From: a virus
Virus record (IMG/VR): IMGVR_UViG_3300023192_003943
Coordinates: 1 to 26,994 of that record
Reading direction: 5' to 3' (one strand)
DNA length: 26,994 bases
Below are positions 15,493-23,244 of the stretch, piece after piece (position 1 is the stretch's first letter; every line of letters starts with the position of its first letter). Made by a program: the position numbers and the translations under genes. The notes under the pieces are model-generated. The model was not told the origin of the DNA. It did no database searches and was given only the letters and a program-made list of their open reading frames with translations.

Positions 15493-17988
15493 TTAACCAT
15501 ATATTTTAGATTGATGGTTGTTTTCCATAAACTGAACGTTCAATCCATGAGGAGAATTCAATGCTCTTTGGCTAAAGTCTATTGTTGGTGGTTTTGATTT
15601 TTCATTTGCCATTACCATAGCATCAACCATATCTTCTTTTGTTAATCCCAAAGTATTCCCTCCTCCTTGGGCCAGAGCAAATAAATTTGCTTGTTGGTTT
15701 TTATTCAATATCATTTCTCCTGAATTTACCATAGCTGGGACCTTATCGCCTGTTTCTGAATCCCCTGGTACAATACCACCTTCTGCAAACATATATTTAG
15801 CAGCCATACCCGCTACAGTAACCCCAGCAGCCAAACCTAAAGCCCAACCAATAAAAGGTATAGAAGAAAGAGAAGCAATAACTTTAAACACAGCCGTCCC
15901 TACAGCTCTTGTTAAACCAGTTGCTTCCCGTATTGCTCTTCTAGCAGCAAATCCTTGTTCTACCATCAGATACCCTAAATAAACTCCTTTCATAATATTA
16001 CTTGCTGCCTGAATTATTTTTATAGCTTTCATAGTCCCCCATATAGTTAACATAGCAATTGATATAGTACCTACAATACCCTCCATTACACTTAATTCCT
16101 TATTACTCCCAGTAAATAAACCTACCATTTTAGATACACTTGTAATAATATAATTTATGGGCTCTAATGCTAACGTTAATAAATTTAAAAACATAGAAAG
16201 TGGCCCTCCAACTAAATCAACAAATATTCCTTTCAATTTTAAAACAGCATCTGCCATTTTTTCTTCAATAGATCTAGCTTCTAATCTTTTTGCTAAATCT
16301 TCATTTCCAGCAGCTCTTGCTTCTTGAGCTAATTGGGCTAAATTTTCTTTCTTTAAAAGAGCATCAGATAATTCATTTACTTCCATACCAACAGCTGTTG
16401 CTAATGCTTTTTGTTGAAGAACATTCATTTTAGTAAAATCTCCCCAATCCCCTACATTGGCTGCTATTTCTTTAGTTAAAGTTTCATAATCCCCAGTTAA
16501 TGCTGCTAAACGAGCTTTTTCAAGGTTAAGTTGTTTTCCTGTAAGTAGTTCTGCTTGTAATTCAGCTTCAATACTTGATTGAAAATCCAAAAATTGTCCC
16601 CCTGCGGATGCAATCTTTTCTAATTCAAACCCTAATTGTTTTGCTACTGCAACTGCTTTAGCAATTGCCTCTGGGTTTGCCCCCAATTGAGCCCTAATTT
16701 GGCCTGTGATTTTTCCCGTAGCCTCTAAAATTTCTTTAATATTTAACCTAACTCCAAACTCCGCTTCAGCAGCAACAACCGCCCCAATCATATCTTCTTT
16801 TATTTGCCCTAAGGGCTTACCAGCAACAATAGCGGCTTTTGCTAATTCAGCTGTTGATTCAGCTGATAAACCCATTTTTTCTGATAAAATGGTAGCCTGA
16901 GTAACTACTTCAGGATAACTGGTTAAAAGGATAGTAGAAGAGGTTCCAAAAGAAGCATTTAAAGAATTAAAAGTTTTTAATAATCTTTCAGAATTAACCG
17001 CCATATCACCTGAAACATTAGCTGCCATTCCCATTTGTTCTCTAAGAACAAATGCTTCTGTTGCTGATAAACCTAAATTCTTTTGTAAAGCGGTTGTTTG
17101 TTTATTAAAATCTAAAGCTGCTTGGAGATAAACTAAAGGATCATTAATGTTTGATATTATAGATTTACCTATTTCTTCGGTAAGGATTCTAAAACCATCC
17201 AATTTAGTAGCATTCTCTCCATGTAGTTCTTTTTCTTTTTGTAAAACCAGTAATTTTTCTCTAGATTTGTTTAATATACTATCTGTGTTTCCTAAAGCCC
17301 CCCCTAATAATTTATTAATTACTTTAAGTCCTTGCCCAGAAAGCCCCATGGCTTTTTCTACCGCTAATAATGTTTTCTCTTCTTTTTCTAAAGCTGCTAC
17401 TATCTCATCTGATACCCCTAAAATTTTCTTTGAAGTCATAAGTTGTACTTCATCATTTGACATGGCTTTAACTCTAGTAGCTAAACTTCTTTCATGGCTT
17501 TGTATTTGTCTTGCAAGGTTTTTTTCTGTTTTTTCATCAACTACTAATCCAGCTTTTTTCTTATCTTGCATTAATGCAAGTTCTTTTTTCTGATTTACAA
17601 TTCCCCTTTCTATATTAATAGCAAAATTAATTCTCTTTTCTTCGAGTGATAATACATCTTTATTAGCCCCCCTAAATATACTAATTAAATTATTATTGGT
17701 TTTTTGAATTTGTGATTGTTTATCTCTAAGAGTATTTAAACTTTTACTAATATCCTTTAAATCAGTATATTCACTTTTTAATTTACGAGAAGCATTAACT
17801 AATTGGTTTGAAACGTTTAATGAATCCTTATCTATTCGATAAGAACCTTCTTTTATAATATTAATGTGACGAAGTTGATCATTTAAATCAACTGATCTAT
17901 CATAATACTGTTGCATTAAATCAACAGTTTCTCTATCGGGGGGTAAAGAACCACCAGAAGGGGAAGGGGTTTTGGGATCGTCTGCCAT
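15493..17988 (-). CDS. Tail tape measure protein
   Basis: The 831-aa protein would set tail length and occupy the tube lumen before DNA passage. It is largely helical: residues about 20-290 are charged coiled coil rich in Lys/Glu/Leu, 300-570 are Ala-rich helices, and about 590-735 are hydrophobic helices with GGPLSMFLNLLTLALEPINY and SSIPFIGWALGLAAGVTVAG, typical of the membrane-active part of tape measures. The C-terminal region from 735 starts AEGGIVPGDSETGDKVPAMV and NSGEMILN, a very common tape-measure motif. Its place directly after the tail-assembly chaperone frames is the conserved one. It has its own TATTTATA box 21 nt before ATG. T4 gp29 is 590 aa, so this tail should be longer than that of T4 if the length rule holds. 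Confidence 0.92.
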   Translation of the reverse strand: MADDPKTPSPSGGSLPPDRETVDLMQQYYDRSVDLNDQLRHINIIKEGSYRIDKDSLNVSNQLVNASRKLKSEYTDLKDISKSLNTLRDKQSQIQKTNNNLISIFRGANKDVLSLEEKRINFAINIERGIVNQKKELALMQDKKKAGLVVDEKTEKNLARQIQSHERSLATRVKAMSNDEVQLMTSKKILGVSDEIVAALEKEEKTLLAVEKAMGLSGQGLKVINKLLGGALGNTDSILNKSREKLLVLQKEKELHGENATKLDGFRILTEEIGKSIISNINDPLVYLQAALDFNKQTTALQKNLGLSATEAFVLREQMGMAANVSGDMAVNSERLLKTFNSLNASFGTSSTILLTSYPEVVTQATILSEKMGLSAESTAELAKAAIVAGKPLGQIKEDMIGAVVAAEAEFGVRLNIKEILEATGKITGQIRAQLGANPEAIAKAVAVAKQLGFELEKIASAGGQFLDFQSSIEAELQAELLTGKQLNLEKARLAALTGDYETLTKEIAANVGDWGDFTKMNVLQQKALATAVGMEVNELSDALLKKENLAQLAQEARAAGNEDLAKRLEARSIEEKMADAVLKLKGIFVDLVGGPLSMFLNLLTLALEPINYIITSVSKMVGLFTGSNKELSVMEGIVGTISIAMLTIWGTMKAIKIIQAASNIMKGVYLGYLMVEQGFAARRAIREATGLTRAVGTAVFKVIASLSSIPFIGWALGLAAGVTVAGMAAKYMFAEGGIVPGDSETGDKVPAMVNSGEMILNKNQQANLFALAQGGGNTLGLTKEDMVDAMVMANEKSKPPTIDFSQRALNSPHGLNVQFMENNHQSKIYG

Positions 17989-18009
17989 TTTATAATAGTA
18001 TTGTTCTTA

Positions 18010-18017
18010 TATAAATA
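18010..18017 (-). promoter_or_regulatory. TATTTATA box upstream of tape measure gene
   Basis: Exact TATTTATA on the sense strand, followed by TAAGAACA, 21 nt before ATG and immediately after the U tract of the hairpin at 18019-18048. Confidence 0.5.
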
Positions 18018-18018
18018 T

Positions 18019-18048
18019 TAAAAAACAAAAGGCATCTACGACACCCTT
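18019..18048 (-). terminator. Terminator-like hairpin after the chaperone frames
   Basis: Sense strand AAGG(G)TGTC, loop GTA, GATGCCTT, then TTGTTTTTTA. The stem has one bulged G and two G-U pairs. It starts 4 nt after the 89-aa frame stops. Confidence 0.5.
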
Positions 18049-18052
18049 ATGT

Positions 18053-18322
18053 TTAAAAATTATATGTTGATGATGGTTTTACATTAGGACCTCTAACATC
18101 TTTAGAATCTGGGGATTGGCCTTTAGAAACGTTTTCATATTCTGTATTCTGTTTTTCAATAAATTGATTTATTCTGTGAATATGAAATCTTCTAAGCCAT
18201 ATGGGCATGTGGTATACTTCAGAATGAATAAATCCTCCTCCTCCATGATATGTTAAATCATGAATTTGATTAAAAATCTCAATTCTATATTTAGAGGTCA
18301 GGCCAAAAAAAGCTAACCCCAA
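18053..18322 (-). CDS. Second tail-assembly chaperone frame, possibly made by frameshift from the gp26-like gene
   Basis: The frame encodes up to 89 aa: GLTSKYRIEIFNQIHDLTYHGGGGFIHSEVYHMPIWLRRFHIHRINQFIEKQN. The VYHMPIWLRRF segment is the hallmark of the small T4-like protein (gp51-type) encoded after gp26. There is no ATG at a useful position; the only start codon is a TTG at 18322, with AGGAGG 15 nt upstream, and a stop lies 9 codons before it. The frame overlaps the gp26-like gene by 32 nt in the +1 frame, and a run of seven T in the overlap (18305-18311) would allow a +1 or -2 slip giving a fused product. Either internal TTG initiation or frameshift could express it. The position just before the tape measure gene matches tail-assembly chaperones in general. 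Confidence 0.75.
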   Translation of the reverse strand: MGLAFFGLTSKYRIEIFNQIHDLTYHGGGGFIHSEVYHMPIWLRRFHIHRINQFIEKQNTEYENVSKGQSPDSKDVRGPNVKPSSTYNF

Positions 18323-19070
18323 TAGGGATTTGTACGTCCTCCTCTACGTATCCATCTTCGGATTCAAAATCAAAAGTTAAATTTACATCAGGCATTATCT
18401 GTTTTGCATATTCCCTTAATGACCTAGAATCTCTTGCTAATAAAGCATTATCAACAAAATCCCTTATGGTTTTTTGTTCATAATCTCCATTTACTGAGAG
18501 TATTACATGCTTTAAACGAGTAGTTAATTCTGCCCCCCCTTTATTAAGTTTTTGAAGGCCCTTTAATTCTTGTTCAATTTTTCTTTCAACACCATGAGTT
18601 AAAAGTTGAAAAGTAATATTAACTTTTGAATGAGGCAAAATAAATTCAAATTCATTTTTACCCCCTATAATTAAATCTTCATTAATTACTTTATCTTCAA
18701 CCCCCGATAAATCTATTGTTGTTTCTTCTTCAATTCCTGTTTTGGGGTGAGGGTATTTAAAAGTATATGAAGAACCATAACCTAAAATACGGGCAGCAAT
18801 TAATATTGCATTTTTATCTCCTATTAAAAGATCATTATAATCTATAGAAGTTATAATTAATGATTGTAATAATTTATCAATTACTGTTCCTTTTGTGATT
18901 AAATTTTGATTTGTTAAAATATCCTCTTCCCTTGCTGTCATATACTTCATCTCAATAGTGCCTTTTGAAAGCGGACTATCTTTAGAATATAGTAATCCTT
19001 TTGAGGGTAATGTGACTTCTTCTGTTGGGAATTTAAATTTTGATTCTGCTTGTTGTGTTTGTGCTTCCAT
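18291..19070 (-). CDS. T4 gp26-like baseplate/tail-assembly protein
   Basis: The 259-aa protein fits the T4 baseplate gp26 family. It begins with FPTEEVTLPSKGLLYSKDSP, then GTIEMKYMTAREEDILTNQN, and TVIDKLLQSLIITSIDYNDLLIGDKNAILIAARILGYGSSY, all family features. The C-terminal part is helical and charged and ends in IPIGVSFFWPDL. In T4 this protein is needed for hub/baseplate assembly; the gene order tube, gp26-like, overlapping small frame, tape measure suggests a tail-assembly chaperone function. It has its own promoter-like box (TATGTATA) 25 nt before ATG and follows a strong terminator. Its last codons carry the T7 run discussed under findings. Confidence 0.85.
   Translation of the reverse strand: MEAQTQQAESKFKFPTEEVTLPSKGLLYSKDSPLSKGTIEMKYMTAREEDILTNQNLITKGTVIDKLLQSLIITSIDYNDLLIGDKNAILIAARILGYGSSYTFKYPHPKTGIEEETTIDLSGVEDKVINEDLIIGGKNEFEFILPHSKVNITFQLLTHGVERKIEQELKGLQKLNKGGAELTTRLKHVILSVNGDYEQKTIRDFVDNALLARDSRSLREYAKQIMPDVNLTFDFESEDGYVEEDVQIPIGVSFFWPDL
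18305..18311 (-). other. Candidate slippery run (T7) in the gp26-like / small-frame overlap
   Basis: Zero frame reads AGC TTT TTT TGG CCT GAC CTC TAA. A +1 or -2 slip on the T run continues as GGC CTG ACC TCT AAA TAT and enters the 89-aa frame. A -1 slip meets TGA at once. AGGAGG lies about 25 nt upstream. The frameshift itself is inferred. Confidence 0.5.
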
Positions 19071-19095
19071 AAACTATTTTATTATAACTGTTTGA

Positions 19096-19103
19096 TATAC
19101 ATA
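19096..19103 (-). promoter_or_regulatory. Promoter-like box TATGTATA upstream of the gp26-like gene
   Basis: Sense TGATATATGTATAT followed by CAAACA, 25 nt before ATG. The 14-mer is repeated exactly upstream of the coiled-coil gene (23224-23237). The core differs from TATTTATA by one base. It lies just after the U tract of a strong terminator. Confidence 0.45.
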
Positions 19104-19108
19104 TATCA

Positions 19109-19139
19109 GAAAAAAAGAAAGGCGCCTAAAAGGCGCCTT
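19109..19139 (-). terminator. Strong rho-independent terminator after the 74-aa membrane protein gene
   Basis: Sense strand AAGGCGCCT, loop TTT, AGGCGCCTT, then TCTTTTTTTC. The 9-bp stem is perfect and GC-rich, and stands out in this AT-rich DNA. Confidence 0.88.
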
Positions 19140-19161
19140 AACCAAGCGAGGGACTCAGTTT

Positions 19162-19386
19162 TTATTTTTTATCAAATAAACTCCAAAGAACAATTAATGC
19201 AATTAGTCCTACAAATCCACCTTCTCCTAATTGTCCTACTATACTCATTACATTCCCTATAATATCCCACCCAAAGGCAGCTTCAGCAAATGTAATTTGA
19301 ACCACTATGCCTAAACATAGTATTTTCATTAGTATTTGAGTTAAATTCCCTACAAAGGAACTGATGTTGTTAAATACACTTTCCAT
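19162..19386 (-). CDS. Small two-span membrane protein between tube and chaperone genes
   Basis: The 74-aa product has two hydrophobic segments: about 13-37 (VGNLTQILMKILCLGIVVQI and on) and about 50-71 (VGQLGEGGFVGLIALIVLWSLF), joined by a short loop with FGWDIIGN and ending in DKK. The Gly-rich second span and the charged C-terminal tip resemble small phage membrane proteins, including some holins, but nothing proves lysis function and no endolysin gene adjoins. It is enclosed by two terminators (19425-19448 before it, 19109-19139 after it), and has no TATTTATA box, so it may be expressed by read-through from the tube gene. The start is ATG at 19386, without a Shine-Dalgarno. Confidence 0.75.
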   Translation of the reverse strand: MESVFNNISSFVGNLTQILMKILCLGIVVQITFAEAAFGWDIIGNVMSIVGQLGEGGFVGLIALIVLWSLFDKK

Positions 19387-19424
19387 AATAAATTGGTTTA
19401 GTTAATAAAATGATTAAATGAAAC

Positions 19425-19448
19425 TAAAAAGGGACTGAATAGCCCCTT
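19425..19448 (-). terminator. Rho-independent terminator after the tail tube gene
   Basis: Sense strand AAGGGGCT, loop ATTC, AGTCCCTT, then TTTAG (one G-U pair, five T in all). It begins 5 nt after the tube stop codon. Confidence 0.72.
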
Positions 19449-19452
19449 CATA

Positions 19453-19941
19453 TTAGTAGTTTAATATTGCGTAATCCATTCGTATAACAATACTAATGTT
19501 CATTGGGGTTTCACCTACTGACCAGTCAGCCTCCCCAAAATTCGCAGATTTTACATAGGCACCTTTACAAATCCATTCTTCAACTACATCCCCAACAGGG
19601 CCAAGCGCATTAAATCTAATATCTTTTTTATAGAAATCAGAATAACCATCTCTACCTGTTACGGATTCATGTGATAAACGAACCCATTCCATTACTGATT
19701 GTGCTCCTGAAGGAGTTACGGGATCATATAATTCAGCAGTTATATCTTGCCAATCGGCTTTGCCTTTTAGTTTTCTTTTAATATTAATATGTTCTAATGT
19801 TACATCACCAAAGGATACATTAGGGCGACCTACTTTCCTAACTAAATAAGCAGGAATACCATCAATGTACATTATAAACCTATTTTGCATTTTGGGTTCA
19901 AATGCAGTGAAAAACATTTCGTTTGTATCTAAAATTGCCAT
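19453..19941 (-). CDS. Tail tube protein, T4 gp19-like
   Basis: The 162-aa protein would form the inner tube of the contractile tail. It matches the T4 gp19 family in length (163 aa in T4) and motifs: FFTAFEPKMQNRFIMYIDGIPAYLVRKVGRP at the start, LEHINIKRKLKGKADWQDITAELYDPVTPSGAQSV in the middle, and SANFGEADWSVGETPMNISIVIRMDYAILNY at the end. It is the second gene of a sheath-tube pair, the universal order in contractile tails, and has its own TATTTATA box 22 nt before ATG plus a terminator after it, so it can be made in excess of neighbours, as needed for a major virion protein. Confidence 0.93.
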   Translation of the reverse strand: MAILDTNEMFFTAFEPKMQNRFIMYIDGIPAYLVRKVGRPNVSFGDVTLEHINIKRKLKGKADWQDITAELYDPVTPSGAQSVMEWVRLSHESVTGRDGYSDFYKKDIRFNALGPVGDVVEEWICKGAYVKSANFGEADWSVGETPMNISIVIRMDYAILNY

Positions 19942-19963
19942 TTTTTATGTTTTATGTGTTTAC

Positions 19964-19971
19964 TATAAATA
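19964..19971 (-). promoter_or_regulatory. TATTTATA box upstream of tail tube gene
   Basis: Exact TATTTATA on the sense strand, followed by GTAAACACATAAAACATAAAA, 22 nt before ATG, in the 46-nt gap after the sheath gene. Confidence 0.5.
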
Positions 19972-19987
19972 TCGGTTTTTTAAATTT

Positions 19988-22792
19988 TTATGATGGGAAA
20001 GTTGCTCCTGTTGGGAGAACATTGAAATCCAAGATAATAAATTCAGCTGTTTTTGTTGGTTGTAAATAAATCTGTCCAACTAATTCATTTCTATCAATAA
20101 CAGCAGATGTGTTGTTTGATTCATCCATAACAACCCTAAAAGCATACAATCCTTGTCGTTGTTGAATTGTTTCTAAATATGGGTTTACTATGTTTAAGAA
20201 TCTGTTACGAGTTTGAATAGTATTTTGTTCAAATATTAAATACCTAGAAGAACTTGCAATGTATTTCTTAACTGTTATTAATAATCTTCGTACATTTACT
20301 CTATCAAGAGCTGATGATTTTTGTTGTAATGTTTTCTGACCCCAAATTGCAACTCCTGTTTGTGGGAATGTAGCTATTGGGTTAACATTAGCATCATATA
20401 ATTTATCCCTTTCAGCATGATTAAGTCTAATTTTGGCTTCTAATACTCCACCTAAAGCGCCTCTATTTAAACCTGCTGGGGCAAACCATTCAGCCGATAA
20501 ATTATCACTTGCAGCAATAGCACCGGGTACAATTACTGAAGGTGGAACATATATAGGCTTATTAATATTGTCATCTAAAATCTTAACCCAAGGGAAATAA
20601 GTTGCAGTATAACTTGAATTTAAACCACTAGAATCATTAACCGCAGTATTGACTGAAGAATCAACAGCATCCAAATCCATTACATAAAATGTATCACCTC
20701 TTGCTTCTGCCATATTGATTGCATGAGTTGTAACTGGTGTGTGTAAACTTTTAAGAACACCAGGTAATACTACCATATTAATATCATATTCATCTTGATT
20801 TGAAATTATATCAAGAGCTTTTTTATATGCTTTTGATCCTACGGCTCCACCGCTTGATAAATCCATTCCATATAAGTTACTATCTTCAATGTATTCACCT
20901 ACTTGTTTTACAATATCCGGATTCATACCATCTGAACCTCCTTGAAGAGCTACTGAAAATTGTAATTGTCCTGCTGTAGGGCCTGCCATTCCTGTTGGAT
21001 CAATTGATTCACTTAAACTTCCAACCCATAAACTAGAACTTGGGTGGCCTGAATAATTTTCAACATTAAATACTCCTTGAACACTTACAACTGGAGCATC
21101 AGGTACTGGTTTAAAATAATTTTCATTATCTTTAGCAGTATAATCGATTCCTAAATATGATTTAGCATTATATGCACTATCAATTTCTTGAGTTGATTGA
21201 TAAGACATTGAGGGCAAATATGCTATTGTAGCTCCTATTGCGGCTGTTCCTCCTTCTAAAGTTAATACAGGACTAAAAAGAAGTCCAGATCCTGTATCTA
21301 CCGTAATAGCATTACCTGATGTTCCCGCAGATGAAGCTGTTACTTCAATAGCGGTTCCTGAAGCGTCTGTGGTATCAACTCCAATTGCTGCTGAATCAAT
21401 TTCCAAGACTAAGTTTGTTATATAAGTAGCAGCATCAGAACCTGTTGCTAAGAAATATATAGGAGGAGAATCAACAGGCAAACCACCAGCAGGATCCGCT
21501 GCTATAAATCTATATGTAGTACTTCCAACTGTAATTTGGAATTCATCATCTACAGTTTCACCGAAACTATTAACTATCGTTAATGAGCCGGTTGCTACAG
21601 CAGCAGCAGTTGTTGGTAATCCTGCAAATCCTTTAATTGTTTGGTTCATTGCTTTAAATCCTTTAGGAGATAATTTTGGAGAATATGAACCTCCATCTAC
21701 ACCAGGAGCAACTTCTATCCTACAATATTCTGAATTGTTAGGATAATCTCCTAAGAAATCAACCTTACCTGTGGTTGAATTATATTGTTGGTATCTATCT
21801 CCTATTACTCTTGCAACATAAGTAACATCATTTGGGTCTAAAGTACAATTATTAAATTGTTCAAGAACTAAAGGAGTCTTATCAGAATCCCCAAATTGTC
21901 TTATAATTATAGAAAATTTACTATATTGTTCTACTCCTTCAATATCCCCAGGTTCTTGGAGATTAGTTACTGAAATTTTGTAATCTTTGTTTGTGCTGGT
22001 TCCATCTGCCAGAGTATGAACTTTAAATAAGTTTGATGTGGTTTTGTTTGAATCTAAAAATTGTGAAGTAACCCATGGGGTAGAAGCTCTATTATATCCT
22101 TCATCAGCATATGAACTTTTAAATATAATATCTGATGTATTAACAGACAATATTATATTCGAACCTGTTAAGGCTGCTTGTCTTACTTTAAAATTTAAAT
22201 ATGGGTAACCAGATTCTTCATAAGTATTAACTCCTGTTTTTGAGTTATTAGCATCTTTACCCAAAGATTTTTCAATATAATCTGTAGCTGTAGGGTTGAT
22301 TGAAGCAGATAATTGTTTTCCTCCGGGTTCAATATTAGACCCACTAAGAATTAAACCAAATGATCCTGTAAGAGATACTGTAGTTGGGGAGATTGATGAT
22401 TTCCCCAACCCTTGAGAATTACCATTAATTGTAGATTTAGAAGGATGAAATACTGTTAAAATCTCACTTGAACCTGAATCTATAAGAGCTGCTAATAATT
22501 TTTCTCCTGTTTTAAAGCTCCATCCACCTCCACCAAGTACTCTAATTACAGTTACTGTTCCTGCGCTTTTTAAATATTCTCTTACTGTATATGGGATATA
22601 TGTTTCTTGACTTAGTCCGCCAAATTTTCTTTCAAACTGCCCAAATCCATTTTGTATTACCATAGGAATGAATGCGGGACCCTTTACTGTTGGGCCTATT
22701 ACTACTGCTCCTATCGCTCCGATTCCTTGGGGTAAAAAACTTTGGTCGTTTTCACGTGTGAATACACCGGGGGAAATAATTTGTTCTGCCAT
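19988..22792 (-). CDS. Tail sheath protein, T4 gp18-like, with inserted domain
   Basis: The 934-aa protein is the contractile sheath subunit. The N-terminus reads ISPGVFTRENDQSFLPQGIG and GAVVIGPTVKGPAF, followed by YTVREYLKSAGTVTVIRVLGGGG, all sheath features. The conserved C-terminal domain includes LYDANVNPIATFPQTGVAIWGQKTL, INVRRLLI-like VNVRRLLITVKKYI, and FRVVMDESNN ending in IYLQPTKTAEFIILDFNVLPTGA. T4 gp18 is 659 aa; the excess lies in the surface-exposed middle, including a Gly/Ala/Thr-rich insert at about residues 400-520 (21233-21595) with ITVGSTTYRF and SSAGTSGNAITVDT. Its own TATTTATA box and an upstream terminator isolate it as a strongly expressed unit. Confidence 0.94.
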   Translation of the reverse strand: MAEQIISPGVFTRENDQSFLPQGIGAIGAVVIGPTVKGPAFIPMVIQNGFGQFERKFGGLSQETYIPYTVREYLKSAGTVTVIRVLGGGGWSFKTGEKLLAALIDSGSSEILTVFHPSKSTINGNSQGLGKSSISPTTVSLTGSFGLILSGSNIEPGGKQLSASINPTATDYIEKSLGKDANNSKTGVNTYEESGYPYLNFKVRQAALTGSNIILSVNTSDIIFKSSYADEGYNRASTPWVTSQFLDSNKTTSNLFKVHTLADGTSTNKDYKISVTNLQEPGDIEGVEQYSKFSIIIRQFGDSDKTPLVLEQFNNCTLDPNDVTYVARVIGDRYQQYNSTTGKVDFLGDYPNNSEYCRIEVAPGVDGGSYSPKLSPKGFKAMNQTIKGFAGLPTTAAAVATGSLTIVNSFGETVDDEFQITVGSTTYRFIAADPAGGLPVDSPPIYFLATGSDAATYITNLVLEIDSAAIGVDTTDASGTAIEVTASSAGTSGNAITVDTGSGLLFSPVLTLEGGTAAIGATIAYLPSMSYQSTQEIDSAYNAKSYLGIDYTAKDNENYFKPVPDAPVVSVQGVFNVENYSGHPSSSLWVGSLSESIDPTGMAGPTAGQLQFSVALQGGSDGMNPDIVKQVGEYIEDSNLYGMDLSSGGAVGSKAYKKALDIISNQDEYDINMVVLPGVLKSLHTPVTTHAINMAEARGDTFYVMDLDAVDSSVNTAVNDSSGLNSSYTATYFPWVKILDDNINKPIYVPPSVIVPGAIAASDNLSAEWFAPAGLNRGALGGVLEAKIRLNHAERDKLYDANVNPIATFPQTGVAIWGQKTLQQKSSALDRVNVRRLLITVKKYIASSSRYLIFEQNTIQTRNRFLNIVNPYLETIQQRQGLYAFRVVMDESNNTSAVIDRNELVGQIYLQPTKTAEFIILDFNVLPTGATFPS

Positions 22793-22824
22793 TATTTTTT
22801 TATGTTAAATTATAGTTATTCCTA

Positions 22825-22832
22825 TATAAATA
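22825..22832 (-). promoter_or_regulatory. TATTTATA box upstream of tail sheath gene
   Basis: Exact sense-strand TATTTATA followed by TAGGAATAAC, 32 nt before ATG and 26 nt after the U tract of the preceding hairpin. Confidence 0.5.
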
Positions 22833-22858
22833 TTGATTTCTTTTTTAAGCCAAACTAG

Positions 22859-22888
22859 AAAAGGCGACCAGTCCAATAACTAGTCACC
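22859..22888 (-). terminator. Rho-independent terminator-like hairpin after the coiled-coil gene
   Basis: Sense strand GGTGACTAGT, 6-nt loop, ACTGGTCGCC (10 bp with two G-U pairs), then TTTTCT. The U tract is short, so termination may be partial. Confidence 0.65.
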
Positions 22889-22914
22889 CATACATATTTG
22901 TAAATATCTTAAAC

Positions 22915-23202
22915 CTAAGATTGGGGAGTAAACTTCCCACTTTCTATATCCAATGTACCTACACCATACTTATCTGAGAGAGTTTTTGCAAGAGTAGATT
23001 CTTCTTGTTGAGTTTTAAAAAATTCATTTTTCAACTCATTTTCAGTAGATTCAATTTGGATTTTTTGAATAGATATTTGCCCTAACTTAACAATAATTTC
23101 ATCTAATTTAGATTGTAACCCTCTAATTTTATCTAAATCAGTTTTTTCAAATTGTTTTTCTATTGTTTTGGTAGGAGCTTCTGGTACTTTTTCTTCAATC
23201 AT
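22915..23202 (-). CDS. Small coiled-coil protein upstream of the sheath gene
   Basis: The 95-aa protein is almost wholly helical: residues 18-80 are rich in Lys, Glu, Gln and Leu/Ile in heptad-like spacing (DKIRGLQSKLDEIIVKLGQI and onward), and the end LSDKYGVGTLDIESGKF forms a short strand turn. Proteins with this helix plus YG.G.(L/I)D...G.F ending occur beside neck or tail genes in marine T4-like phages to my memory; no role is established that I can cite. It could be a small structural or assembly factor. In T4 the small terminase gp16 lies between gp15 and the sheath operon, but this protein is shorter (gp16 is 164 aa) and lacks a visible DNA-binding motif. It has its own promoter-like box and a terminator. 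Confidence 0.75.
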   Translation of the reverse strand: MIEEKVPEAPTKTIEKQFEKTDLDKIRGLQSKLDEIIVKLGQISIQKIQIESTENELKNEFFKTQQEESTLAKTLSDKYGVGTLDIESGKFTPQS

Positions 23203-23224
23203 AACTTAAAATTTATTTGTTTTA

Positions 23225-23232
23225 TATACATA
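23225..23232 (-). promoter_or_regulatory. Promoter-like box TATGTATA upstream of the coiled-coil gene
   Basis: Sense TGATATATGTATAT followed by AAAACA, 22 nt before ATG. It shares an exact 14-mer with the box before the gp26-like gene. Confidence 0.45.
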
Positions 23233-23244
23233 TATCAAAAAAAT

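Noticed and set aside
17147-17593. Plus-strand open frame of 148 aa
   Set aside because: It lies wholly inside the tape measure gene, is hydrophobic and Ser/Phe-rich as expected for the reverse of coiled-coil codons, and has no neighbours on that strand.
19162-19386. Naming the 74-aa membrane protein a holin
   Set aside because: Two hydrophobic spans alone do not show lysis function, and no endolysin gene is next to it; I kept a neutral call.
22915-23202. Small terminase (gp16) for the 95-aa coiled-coil protein
   Set aside because: The position between gp15-like and sheath genes fits, but it is much shorter than gp16, has no DNA-binding motif, and no large terminase follows it.
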